Assembly (NCBI GenBank): GCA_965238025.1
Contig: OZ250162.1
Span: 2,790,001 to 2,854,000, forward strand
Length of the DNA: 64,000 nucleotides
Reading direction: 5' to 3'
DNA from: Pelagihabitans sp965238025
GTDB lineage: Bacteria > Bacteroidota > Bacteroidia > Flavobacteriales > Flavobacteriaceae
Every line of letters starts with the position of its first letter. The stretch's first letter is position 1. A program made the translations under genes and the position numbers. Below are positions 45,250 to 53,776 of this stretch, one piece after another. The notes below the pieces were generated by a model. The model worked only from the letters and a program-made list of their open reading frames with translations, ran no database searches and had not been told where the DNA came from.

Positions 45250-46410
45250 CTAATCTGGGTAGAACTTTTCAAATATATAATTGTATACTGATGTATATTT
45301 CTGCTCTTTATCTAAAAGTTCAACTACTTTTGGGAGCATAAATGCACCATTCCCACCGTTTAGAAATACTATTAATCCATTTTTAGTTTTTGTATGAAAA
45401 TATCCCATCCCAGCCTCTCCTTTATCATTTCCACCGTGTTGTATGTTCTTATTTCCATTACCATAATCGAAAACCATCCAACCTATTCCATATCCATAGG
45501 AAGGTGGATAAAAAACATCTTTTGTGCTCTCATTTGTGCCAAAGACTGGGTCATTAGTTAAGTTAGACAATACTTTTTCTTTTTCTGCGATTAATTCTTG
45601 ATTTAAACCCTCATTGTTCATTGAACTAATTAGGAACTTCGCATAGTCTTCAACAGAAATGTGTAATTCGTCTGCAGGATTCCAGTAACCTATATTCAAG
45701 TCGTAAGGTTCCATATACGCTCCATCTCCGTCTACTGGAATTGGTCGTTTATTTTTGAACCAATCTTCTATAACAATTGATGTATTTTTCATCTCCAGCG
45801 GTTTGAAAATAACTTCTTCAACCAAATGAGGGAATGTTGAAGACATTTTCTCTTCTAAAAACCTTGCCAAAATATAAAATCCGATTCCTGAATATCCGAA
45901 CTTAGTACCTGGGTCGTTAACGAATGATAATTTACCATTAGCATATTCGTAAGGCCAATTTTTAAATCCGGTTCGATGTGTTAATATTATTCTTGGGGTT
46001 AATAATTTATGCCTTGGGTCATCCGAAATGTCTGCATATATATAATAATCTGAAATAGGCTCATCCAGAGTAACTTCACCTTTAGCAATGAGCCTCAAAA
46101 ATAATTCTGCGGTAATTGACTTTGTTACAGAAGCAACATTAAACATTGTAGAATCTGAAACTGGAATATTTGGACCTTGTTCTCCATAATATTCTGTTTT
46201 AACCAACACTCCATTTTCAATATATCCAATTCCAGCACCTTTTATTTTGAATTCTTTCATTAATTGAGTCACATTAGGATTCAATTCTTTATTCAAATTC
46301 GAAGATTCATCACTTTTAGATATAGTTTTTCCTTTTTCAGCACAAGAAATTGGCATGATGAATAGCAAAAGGTAAAAGGCTAATCTTATTTCGACTTTCG
46401 ATTTATTCAT
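45250..46410 (-). CDS. Serine hydrolase (class C beta-lactamase/PBP-like) lipoprotein
   Basis: The 386-residue protein has a lipoprotein signal (FIMPISC) and a penicillin-binding-protein-like serine hydrolase domain. The catalytic SxxK is SVTK near residue 91, and a C-terminal HGGNDKGEAG segment stands for the KTG-like motif. Such enzymes include esterases and DD-peptidases; beta-lactam resistance is not implied. It is a single-gene cassette between repeats R2 and R3. Confidence 0.87.
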   Translation of the reverse strand: MNKSKVEIRLAFYLLLFIMPISCAEKGKTISKSDESSNLNKELNPNVTQLMKEFKIKGAGIGYIENGVLVKTEYYGEQGPNIPVSDSTMFNVASVTKSITAELFLRLIAKGEVTLDEPISDYYIYADISDDPRHKLLTPRIILTHRTGFKNWPYEYANGKLSFVNDPGTKFGYSGIGFYILARFLEEKMSSTFPHLVEEVIFKPLEMKNTSIVIEDWFKNKRPIPVDGDGAYMEPYDLNIGYWNPADELHISVEDYAKFLISSMNNEGLNQELIAEKEKVLSNLTNDPVFGTNESTKDVFYPPSYGYGIGWMVFDYGNGNKNIQHGGNDKGEAGMGYFHTKTKNGLIVFLNGGNGAFMLPKVVELLDKEQKYTSVYNYIFEKFYPD

Positions 46411-46435
46411 ATGTTAAATTTGGTTTTCATAATGT

Positions 46436-46570
46436 GCTACAACGGTTTGTGTGTGGTTAGTTGCGAGTCTCGCGCAATTAAAATAGCAAAAGGAAACCGA
46501 ACGTTAGGAAAATCCGTAGGATTTTCCGAGTACACACAGACCCAAGCAATTAATTATACACGTTGTTAGC
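46436..46570 (-). repeat. Cassette repeat R3
   Basis: Cores GCTACAACGG (46436-46445) and GTTGTTAGC (46562-46570). A perfect 9 bp hairpin GGAAAATCC/GGATTTTCC fills 46507-46527. Confidence 0.75.
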
Positions 46571-47503
46571 CGCAGTTGTTTTATAAAATATTCTAGAACT
46601 AAACTCTCTCAATTCAGTTAATACAATTTCCGGATCTGTTAAATGAATGTGATGCGGTTTGTCTTCAATAATGTGCTTTTTTATTTCACTTTCAGATTGC
46701 TCAATCAATTCATTCATTAAATTCAAATTTTCTTCTTTGTATTGGCCGTCTTTTGCGGTTGCTGAAATTATGTAAATTGGAAATTGCGCAAGATTAGGTT
46801 TTTCTGACCTGAATTGGTTAATTGAATCATCAATGGCACTTATTTCTCTCCCATAAGTTTTTATGCTTATGGAAGTCTTATAGTTTGGATGTGGTGGATT
46901 TGGTAATAAATAAAATGGAATTCCACTCCAAGCCATATTAACTGCCGAAAAATTGAAAAATTTCTCCATAATGGAAGGCGTAGGCATATTGTCTATCATT
47001 TTTTCATGACTTGGGTCTATTAAGAAAAGACCAGCCACATTTTCAGGATAAAGATGAGCGAAATACCTTATGTGAGCACCACCAATTGAATGGCCAACTA
47101 AAATATAAGGGCCAGCAATTTTTTCTTTTGTCAATAATTCGTGCAATTCAGATGCAATTTGCTTTGTAGTCCTTGCTTCATTATTTGGTTCACTAAAACC
47201 TAGTCCAGATCTGTCATACATAAATACTCTTCCATTTTGGGCTAACGAATCTTTAATTTTTTTCCACGTCTCCGTGTTTTCTCCTAAACCAGTTTCTAAT
47301 ACAAATGTGAAATTCCCATCACCCAAAATTTGATAATGCATTTTATTGTTAGATAGTTCAACTATTTTTCCAGTTGGCTTAAATTCTGATTCAACTTTTT
47401 TATCGTAATTTTTTTGGCTGATTGTGCCATAAATTAATACTCCAATAACTAGGACGCATAGAATCCAGAATGTACATTTGATTACCTTTTTTAAAACTTT
47501 CAT
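46550..47503 (-). CDS. Alpha/beta hydrolase
   Basis: The 317-residue protein has an N-terminal membrane anchor (FWILCVLVIGVLIYGT) and an alpha/beta hydrolase fold. It shows YDRSGLGFSE, the nucleophile elbow GHSIGG near residue 137 and a late histidine in PHHIHL. It is probably an ester or lactone hydrolase facing the periplasm. It is a cassette between R3 and R4, and its stop codon lies within R3. Confidence 0.85.
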   Translation of the reverse strand: MKVLKKVIKCTFWILCVLVIGVLIYGTISQKNYDKKVESEFKPTGKIVELSNNKMHYQILGDGNFTFVLETGLGENTETWKKIKDSLAQNGRVFMYDRSGLGFSEPNNEARTTKQIASELHELLTKEKIAGPYILVGHSIGGAHIRYFAHLYPENVAGLFLIDPSHEKMIDNMPTPSIMEKFFNFSAVNMAWSGIPFYLLPNPPHPNYKTSISIKTYGREISAIDDSINQFRSEKPNLAQFPIYIISATAKDGQYKEENLNLMNELIEQSESEIKKHIIEDKPHHIHLTDPEIVLTELREFSSRIFYKTTAANNVYN

Positions 47504-47524
47504 TTCTGTTGTGCTCTAATTGTT

Positions 47525-47644
47525 GCTAACGTGTTTGGGTATGATTTCGTTGCGTGTTTCAGCAACTAAATCACAGATAGAAAGTCCACTAGGACTTTCG
47601 TAAGTAGGCTAGAACTAGCAATGAATTATACACGGTGTTGGCGG
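47525..47644 (-). repeat. Cassette repeat R4
   Basis: Cores GCTAACG (47525-47531) and GGTGTTGGCGG (47634-47644). Hairpin GAAAGTCC/GGACTTTC at 47580-47599 with a four-base loop. Confidence 0.72.
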
Positions 47645-47650
47645 TAGTTT

Positions 47651-48553
47651 TTATTTAGGTCTTAATGTTTCAATAACTTGTGTATCCACCCAGAACATGT
47701 CAGTATTCTCATATTTATCAGTTGGTTTTACTTTGCCTACATTTCTATTAAAGAAAAGATATTTTCCATCTGGTGTTACACTTGCACCATATTCAGAAGC
47801 TTCCGTGTTTATCTTTTCACCTAGGTTAATAGCTTCGCTCCATGAACCATCTTTTTGTCGAAAACTGACATATATATCAGCATTGCCATATCCGCTATCT
47901 CGTCTACTATCCCAAAGAATGTAGGACTCATCAGGTGCAATGAAAGGATGAGCGTTGGATTTTCCAGTGTTAATTTCTTTTCCTAATAATTTGGGTTCTT
48001 CACGTTTCCCATCTATTAATCGAGAGTAACGAAGATGACCCTCTTCAGACATCTCATCGAAAACATAAGTTCCTTTGGCAGAAGCTGTAAGTCTCATAAT
48101 CGGAATCTTCATAAATACAGTGTCAAGTTTTTTTATTTCCGACCAGCCAGTATCAGTACGTTCTTTATATCTTCTTCCTAAGTGCATTTTTTTTCCGTCA
48201 GGTGATATAAAAGGTTGTCCAACCCTTGGTGATATAACCGAGTCCTGCCATTGGTCGTCTTTATGTTGAATGACTACAAATTCCATTTTTTTATCTTCCT
48301 CTTTTTCTCCAACTTCTCTTATGAAATAAAACTCTTTAAAGTCAGGCGTAAAAACACCATCAATTTCCCAGTTCAAAGTCGTAACTAATCCTGGGGCGAA
48401 AGGTTCTGGTATTAAACCAGGCGTCTTTTGACCAAGATAAGGGCTTTCTGAAGTCGAATAATCATTCTCTTTTGAGTCCGATTTCTCAGTTTTGCAAGCA
48501 TTGAACAATATTGCAATTACTAGTACTGAAAACATATAAATATAACTTCTCAT
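47651..48553 (-). CDS. PD40/TolB-like beta-propeller lipoprotein
   Basis: The 300-residue protein has a lipoprotein signal (AILFNAC) and repeated PD40 blades (FTPDFKEFYF, SPDGKKMHLG, APDESYILWDS, TPDGKYLFFN). No catalytic domain follows. It may bind a partner or a sugar at the cell surface. It is a cassette between R4 and R5. Confidence 0.8.
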   Translation of the reverse strand: MRSYIYMFSVLVIAILFNACKTEKSDSKENDYSTSESPYLGQKTPGLIPEPFAPGLVTTLNWEIDGVFTPDFKEFYFIREVGEKEEDKKMEFVVIQHKDDQWQDSVISPRVGQPFISPDGKKMHLGRRYKERTDTGWSEIKKLDTVFMKIPIMRLTASAKGTYVFDEMSEEGHLRYSRLIDGKREEPKLLGKEINTGKSNAHPFIAPDESYILWDSRRDSGYGNADIYVSFRQKDGSWSEAINLGEKINTEASEYGASVTPDGKYLFFNRNVGKVKPTDKYENTDMFWVDTQVIETLRPK

Positions 48554-48573
48554 TCTAATTTGTTTTAATTACC

Positions 48574-48704
48574 GCCAACGGTTGGGCTAAGGTTCGTTGC
48601 TGTGATTCGTTCGCGAGGACTATTCCGAGAGAACCAAGCCATCATTGTAAGATAAGAATTTCCGGCAGGAAATTCCGCCGTAATGAACTATAGCCGTTGT
48701 TGGC
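48574..48704 (-). repeat. Cassette repeat R5
   Basis: Cores GCCAACG (48574-48580) and CGTTGTTGGC (48695-48704). Hairpin GAATTTCC/GGAAATTC at 48656-48675. The GGCTAAGGTTCGTTGCTGTG segment is shared with R8 and R10. Confidence 0.75.
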
Positions 48705-48713
48705 AACAGGTTT

Positions 48714-49235
48714 TTATTCTTTGTCATCCGAATCAAATCCGTAGATAGTTGTCTGCATTCCTGCAATTTTCCACTCTCCATTTACTTTTTCCATTAGTCG
48801 AGTCTCGCGTTTAAGTCCACGTATTGAGTCTCTTTGTTCATAAGTCACCCAAGCTCCGTTCTTGTATAAACGAACTTTGATGTCATCAATTGGAGTTGGT
48901 AAGGGTTCGGGTTCGGGATGTTCTTCAATATATGTTTTAACAAATTCACTTATGTCATTCCATCCAATAGATTCAGAAAAAGTGCTATCAGAGAAATTCA
49001 AATAAGTTTTAGTAATAGTTGGTTCATGGACCCAATTTTTGGTCCAGGCCTCATAGTCTCTTTGGAAAGCATCTTTTGTTTCATTATTCAGCCTTTCTAA
49101 AATGGCTTTTTTTTCCACTTCAGAACTTAATTCCTGACCAACATTTTCCTCAAGTTTGTTTTTCTCTTGTTCTTTACAGCTTGTGCATAAGAATAATATA
49201 AGTAGTGTGAATAAAATTAAACTCCTGATTTTCAT
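48714..49235 (-). CDS. SnoaL/NTF2-like lipoprotein
   Basis: I start at ATG 49235 (MKIRSLILFTLLILFLCTSC), a lipoprotein signal, giving 173 residues. The frame stays open upstream to 49457, but that extension lies in repeat R6. The mature part shows a cone-shaped SnoaL/NTF2-like layout ending in RLMEKVNGEWKIAGMQTT, seen in many small secreted proteins of unknown role. It is a cassette between R5 and R6. Confidence 0.75.
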   Translation of the reverse strand: MKIRSLILFTLLILFLCTSCKEQEKNKLEENVGQELSSEVEKKAILERLNNETKDAFQRDYEAWTKNWVHEPTITKTYLNFSDSTFSESIGWNDISEFVKTYIEEHPEPEPLPTPIDDIKVRLYKNGAWVTYEQRDSIRGLKRETRLMEKVNGEWKIAGMQTTIYGFDSDDKE

Positions 49236-49251
49236 AATTTCTTTACTTGTT

Positions 49252-49508
49252 GCCAACGGTTGAGCTATGAACAGTACGGGGCACGCCGTCTGCGTTAGCA
49301 GCGGGCGAGTTGACGCGCTGGCCAGTTTCCGTCTGCCGACGTAGCTAAAGCTTATTGCCCGCCCGAACGTGCCTTTTCGGTACGGGCGGGTTTCGCTTTT
49401 TCTTTTTTTTGTTCCAAAGCTAAATCCATAAGATTTAGCGACTTCATAAATATACACAGACCTTTCGATTTAGCCCTAAGGTCCGCATTACGTTTAGGCA
49501 TTGTTACC
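49252..49508 (-). repeat. Cassette repeat R6 (long, GC-stem type)
   Basis: Cores GCCAACG (49252-49258) and CATTGTTACC (49499-49508). A strong stem GCCCGCCCG...CGGGCGGG occupies 49357-49390, followed by GCTAAATCC/GATTTAGC. The stem is inverted in R9. Confidence 0.75.
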
Positions 49509-50145
49509 ACACGTTTTTATTTATTCCGATTAGCTTTTTAATTACTTGATTGTATCGGAACATGATTCTAATTTTTTCTCGAGTTGGGTCAACATAGTAT
49601 TTATACTTTATTCCGTATTCAGCTTCTATTTGATTTCTTCTTTTTATAGATTCTTCACTAGGCCAACAAACGGCAGCACCAAGAAGTTCACGCTTGCCAA
49701 TATTGAAATTTATCTCCGCCCGTTTTTCGCTATAACTACTGAAAAATTTAGGTTCGATAATAGAATCTCTGTACACAGCTAATTTTTTGTCTGATATTCG
49801 AAGTTTTAAAGTGTCTTGCCAATCGTTAAATTCAAAATGAAATTTTCCGTTGAGAACAGGTGACTGTTCATTTACCCAAATTTGAATAGAATCTTTTTTT
49901 GCCATCCTGATTTTAAAAATCCCATTTGAGTCGGTTTCGAGTTTGGTTATAGTATCTTTTTGCAGAATCTTAATTTTATGCTTTCTATTTGTCAGATTCT
50001 GAATTGTTTTATCAGGAAAGGATTCTAAAATTTTCCATTCATTTTCGATTGATTTATAAACTTCAACCTTTCCGACAATTTCTTTTTGTGAGTAAAGGTT
50101 TTGTTGAAAAATAAAAAGAACTAATATGTAGCAAATATTTCGCAT
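49504..50145 (-). CDS. Secreted protein of unknown function
   Basis: The 213-residue protein (ATG 50145; ATG 50151 adds two residues) has a Sec signal MRNICYILVLFIFQQNLYSQ. A short segment (KLETDSNGIFKIRM) looks like a carboxypeptidase-regulatory-like strand pair, and the rest is not assigned. It is a cassette between R6 and R7. Its last residues (NKNVW) are encoded at the edge of R6. Confidence 0.65.
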   Translation of the reverse strand: MRNICYILVLFIFQQNLYSQKEIVGKVEVYKSIENEWKILESFPDKTIQNLTNRKHKIKILQKDTITKLETDSNGIFKIRMAKKDSIQIWVNEQSPVLNGKFHFEFNDWQDTLKLRISDKKLAVYRDSIIEPKFFSSYSEKRAEINFNIGKRELLGAAVCWPSEESIKRRNQIEAEYGIKYKYYVDPTREKIRIMFRYNQVIKKLIGINKNVW

Positions 50146-50337
50146 CTCCATGAATAAGTACTTTAATTGCTCAAGTATAGTGCCATAATCAAAACATTAG
50201 TAGTTTTCTCAAACAAGCTAAGAACTCCATTTGCGTTCCGATTGGAAATTCCATCTGCGCAATTTTATACGTTTCTGATTCCTTAACGCCAATTTTGTTC
50301 AATAAAAACTACGAATTTTTGGACAGGAAAAATGTGT

Positions 50338-50538
50338 GGTAACGGTCTCGGCTATGGCAAGTAGGGCAGGCAAGGAAACCTTTCGTTTCCGTCTGGTCTG
50401 CGAGCCAGAGCTTTTTGTTTTGTATTTATCTTTTTTATTTTAAATGCCAAATCCAAAAGATTTGGCGGACTTGGAAAACACGCCCAAGCCTTTAAATATA
50501 GCACTTTATGCCCTATTTGCTATAGCCATTGTTGTACA
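50338..50538 (-). repeat. Cassette repeat R7
   Basis: Cores GGTAACGG (50338-50345) and ATTGTTGTACA (50528-50538). It shares the CTCGGCTATGGCAAGTAGGGCAGG stretch (in part) with R13, but lacks the GCCCGCCCG stem. The 186 bp between its left end and the previous gene (50152-50337) contain no gene. Confidence 0.65.
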
Positions 50539-50541
50539 CAG

Positions 50542-51519
50542 TTATTCTCCGACTAGTTTGCGAATTTCTTCTAAACTCGTTTCTCTAAAGTTGATTTTAA
50601 CTTTATCATCGTTAAGTTCGGATAAGTTAATCTTGTCCACGAAAAATCTTTCATTTGACTTTCCAATAATTATTAGACTCGTCTGGTTTTTGATTGGTAT
50701 TTTTTCAAATACTAAGTTATCTATAGTTCTGAAGTCGGAAACAAATGAATTAATCTCACTATATGTAAAATAGATGTTCAAATTTTCCAAATCATCATTG
50801 GCTGGTATTAGTTCAAAATCTACTAATCGTTCTGGGGATGTTATATAGTCTAGATTTATCCATTTGAATCGGTTTAAGTATATCGCCCCAGTAATGTTGA
50901 AAAAATCAGATTCAATTTGTCCGGGAATGGTTTCGGGGATATCTTGATAATAAAACTCCAATGAATCACGTGGGATGATTTTTAAAACGTCTATTGCGTA
51001 TTCTTGATTAAACTGCATAATACCAACGAAGATTTCCTCCTCAGTCCAAGTAAACCGATTTAATGAATCTTTAGTCCCAGAGTAAATATTGTTGCCTTAC
51101 AGTCTATTTTCAGGAAATTTAACACCAATTCTATTGTTCTCCTTTAATTTTAAACTTTTTCCATCAGCTAAAAAGTCCAAGTATATAACGCCAGATGATT
51201 CAAGTAATTCTCCTTTGTTTGTTATAGTATTTATGTTGTTGAAAATTAATTCTTTAAAATCGTAAAACTCTTTTAGCTGAACCGTGATTTTCTGGTTATC
51301 ATTCACTTCAAACGCCTCTCGTTTAAACCAAATTTCCGTTCCATTTTTACCTTCAATTTTGGAAAATGAAATGGTATCTAATTCAAAGATTTGCAATTCA
51401 ACTTCATTAAGTTCTTGCAAATAATTTTCAGGTTTTAACTCTACCTTTTTATCATCTTTACAACTTATTGAAAAGGCCAGAATTAATGAAATAATCGATA
51501 TTGTTAGAAGGTTTTTCAT
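50542..51519 (-). pseudogene. Lipoprotein gene broken by an in-frame stop
   Basis: One frame runs from ATG 51519 (MKNLLTISIISLILAFSISC) to 50542, interrupted only by TAA at 51097-51099. After the stop the frame continues without a start codon as GNNIYSGTKDSLNRFTWT, and only later meets an ATG (51018). No repeat separates the parts, unlike every other gene pair here. About 325 residues would be encoded without the stop. The simplest reading is a nonsense mutation of a CAA, GAA or AAA codon; a sequencing error or a separate downstream gene is possible. Confidence 0.65.
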
Positions 51520-51525
51520 AATTGT

Positions 51526-51658
51526 GTACAACGGTTGGGCTAAGGTTCGTTGCTGTGATTTGTCCGAAGGACAATACAGCCGAACCTAAAGATAGCTTTT
51601 TGCCCGTGATTTCCGTTTAGGAAATCCGCAAGCAATGAATTTTAGGCTTTGTTGTAGT
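51526..51658 (-). repeat. Cassette repeat R8
   Basis: Cores GTACAACGG (51526-51534) and TTTGTTGTAG (51648-51657). Nearly the same as R10 over most of its length. Hairpin ATTTCC/GGAAAT around 51609-51625. Confidence 0.75.
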
Positions 51659-51666
51659 ACGTTTTT

Positions 51667-52248
51667 TTATTCACTTATTAATTCCCAATAGTAATTTTCA
51701 TTTATATCAATTCGAACTATCCCTTTTGACTTGCTCCAGTAAAGCCTATCCAAACGATAAGATGATTTTTCGTCTTTCCTCTCAATTAGAATAACATCAT
51801 TAAATTTAGTTCCATTAACATTAAGATTTTCCGTTTCGAGTTTTTTAAAGGTTTTAAAGTTTGTTCCGAGATAGTATCTTTTTTCGTTTATTTTTATACG
51901 ATAATCAATGTCCGTTTTGGAAGAAAAATTTTGAACAGAATATGTGATTATCGCATCACAGCGTTTACAATCTATGTCGTTATGAACTCTTAAAACTTCG
52001 GTGTTTTTTGCCCAAAACATATCTCCAAGATTTGGCGGATGCTCACGAATAGTTATTTCCGTTATTCGAATAGTATCTAATTCAGATTTATTTGATTTGA
52101 AAACTAAAATCTCATTTCCTTTATAGGGAATTGATTGCTTCTCTTGTTCAGTCAGCTTTTTTGTCCGAAATGGATTGGTGAATATATATCCTAAAATAAA
52201 TAAAATTAGGGTTAGAAAAAATGGAAGTAATTTAAATCGGTTTCTCAT
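51667..52248 (-). CDS. Uncharacterised membrane-anchored protein
   Basis: The 193-residue protein has one N-terminal hydrophobic segment (LLPFFLTLILFILGYIFT) and a soluble domain of about 160 residues rich in beta strands. A CKRC pair (DIDCKRCDAI) lies near residue 97. I do not recognise a family. It is a cassette between R8 and R9. Confidence 0.65.
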   Translation of the reverse strand: MRNRFKLLPFFLTLILFILGYIFTNPFRTKKLTEQEKQSIPYKGNEILVFKSNKSELDTIRITEITIREHPPNLGDMFWAKNTEVLRVHNDIDCKRCDAIITYSVQNFSSKTDIDYRIKINEKRYYLGTNFKTFKKLETENLNVNGTKFNDVILIERKDEKSSYRLDRLYWSKSKGIVRIDINENYYWELISE

Positions 52249-52264
52249 TTTTGGTCAAAATGGA

Positions 52265-52495
52265 CTACAACGGTAGGGCTATGCGTAGTGCGGAGGCAAG
52301 GAAATATTTTCGTTTCCGTCTGCCGACGTAGCTAAAGCTTATTGCCCGCCCGTACCGAAAAGGCACGTTCGGGCGGGTTTTGCTTTTTCTTTTTTTGTTC
52401 CAAAGCTAAATCCATAAGATTTAGCGACATTATAAATATACACAGACCTTTCGTTTTTGCCCTGAAGTCCGCATTACGTTTAGGCTTTGTTAGCC
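52265..52495 (-). repeat. Cassette repeat R9 (GC-stem inverted)
   Basis: Cores CTACAACGG (52265-52273) and CTTTGTTAGCC (52484-52494). It resembles R6 and R13, but the segment 52344-52377 between the GC arms is the exact reverse complement of the corresponding segment in R6. Confidence 0.78.
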
Positions 52496-53097
52496 ATAGT
52501 TATTTTTTCTAGCAGCTTGTCAACTTTAGCATCAACAAGTTCTTTTCTCCGTTTGGGATTATACAACGAACTGTTTTTAAGCATAATAACCAACGTCGCT
52601 AACTCCCTGTCATTTAGTTCTGATAATTCTTTATCAAAAAAATAATTTGCTGCTGATTTAATCCCTTCGGTATTGTATCCAAATTCCGTTTGATTTACAA
52701 CCCAATTAAGACATTCTTTTTGGGTGGTGTTGTTTTCTAATTTTAAGGCTAAGGAATTCGCTGTTAGGAGTCGATTTTTGTAATATTTCTTAGAAAAGAT
52801 TAAGTAATGTTTTGAAGTCCATAAGCTGGTTGAACGAATGCCATTTAGTCCGACTAAATAAGGCAATTGAGTTCGATAAAGGTTTTTGTCCAATGAATCG
52901 TCATATTCGGCATTATATAGTTCATAAAATCTTTGAGGCAATTCTTCCGAATTCTTAATCTCAGTAATTAGTCCATTAACCTCTTGTTCAGTCAGATTGA
53001 ATTTCCAAATGTTCACGATATAAACAAAAAATCCAATTATTAGGACTAGTCCGATTACAAACATTCTTTTTGCCAATCGAATTAATTTTGGTAGCAT
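52480..53097 (-). CDS. Membrane-anchored protein with partial transglycosylase (GT51-like) region
   Basis: The 205-residue protein has an N-terminal membrane segment (MFVIGLVLIIGFFVYIV). A C-terminal stretch (GYNTEGIKSAANYFFDKE, then LNDRELATLVIMLKNSS and YNP) mirrors the end of the GT51 peptidoglycan transglycosylase domain. The N-terminal catalytic glutamate motif of GT51 is not evident, so this is probably a derived or inactive relative. Its stop is inside R9. It is a cassette between R9 and R10. Confidence 0.65.
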   Translation of the reverse strand: MLPKLIRLAKRMFVIGLVLIIGFFVYIVNIWKFNLTEQEVNGLITEIKNSEELPQRFYELYNAEYDDSLDKNLYRTQLPYLVGLNGIRSTSLWTSKHYLIFSKKYYKNRLLTANSLALKLENNTTQKECLNWVVNQTEFGYNTEGIKSAANYFFDKELSELNDRELATLVIMLKNSSLYNPKRRKELVDAKVDKLLEKITMANKA

Positions 53098-53109
53098 TTT
53101 TATAATTAT

Positions 53110-53241
53110 GGCTAACGGTTCGGCTAAGGTTCGTTGCTGTGATTCGTCCGAAGGACAATCCAGCCGAACCCAAAGTTAGCTTTTTGCGCGCGATTTCCGT
53201 TTAGGAAATCCGCATGCAATGAAATTTAGCCATTGTTACCA
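53110..53241 (-). repeat. Cassette repeat R10
   Basis: Cores GGCTAACGG (53110-53118) and CCATTGTTACC (53230-53240). Close copy of R8. The 145 bp after it (53242-53386) hold no gene. Confidence 0.72.
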
Positions 53242-53386
53242 GCTGTTTTTTTTGTCTGAGTAAATCATTTCCTCTCCATTATAAATTCCACCCGAGTAAA
53301 AAGTCCATCAAGGCAACAGTTGCGTTTGAGTAAAATCCATCTAAGCCGCTATTCCGTTACCACTTTCAGGTTTAAAAATCTATATT

Positions 53387-53599
53387 TTATTTTTTGCGTT
53401 CAATGTACTTAGCAAGCTGAGCCAAATAGAATAAAGCTAAGACTAGTAGAGAGAGGTAAAAGACAATTTGTAAAGTAGTTAAAGAGTCTGGCTCTTCTTG
53501 TCCAATGTACTCCCGTTTTTCTTCAGTTAACATTAAATATGCAGAAGTGATAAACCAAAGATGTATTATTATGATTTGTGCTTTATAAATAATTTTCAT
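53387..53599 (-). CDS. Small two-helix membrane protein
   Basis: The 70-residue protein has two hydrophobic segments (IIIIHLWFITSAYLML and IVFYLSLLVLALFYLAQLA) joined by an acidic loop (EEKREYIGQEEPDS). It ends with a basic tail. No family is recognised. It is the only clear gene of the cassette between R10 and R11. Confidence 0.6.
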   Translation of the reverse strand: MKIIYKAQIIIIHLWFITSAYLMLTEEKREYIGQEEPDSLTTLQIVFYLSLLVLALFYLAQLAKYIERKK

Positions 53600-53637
53600 C
53601 TTCTAATTAATCAGCTATATATTCTTTCAAAATAGTT

Positions 53638-53769
53638 GGTAACGGTCTCGGCTATGAGTAGTTGCGTGGTTTAGCACGAAACTTTACAAGTACACACCAA
53701 GCTGAAAATCCGCGAGGATTTTCAGAAGTAGGCGAGGACAAGCAATTACTTATAGCCATTGTTGTAAGC
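53638..53769 (-). repeat. Cassette repeat R11
   Basis: The arms GGCTATGAGTAGTTGCG (53650-53666) and AGCAATTACTTATAGCC (53741-53757) pair except at three positions. A perfect 10 bp hairpin with a four-base loop sits at 53702-53725. This copy shows the folding plan most clearly. Confidence 0.8.
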
Positions 53770-53776
53770 TGGCTTT

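Noticed and set aside
49236..49457. A longer N-terminus for the SnoaL-like lipoprotein
   Set aside because: The extension lies in repeat R6 and would place a lipoprotein signal 74 residues into the protein.
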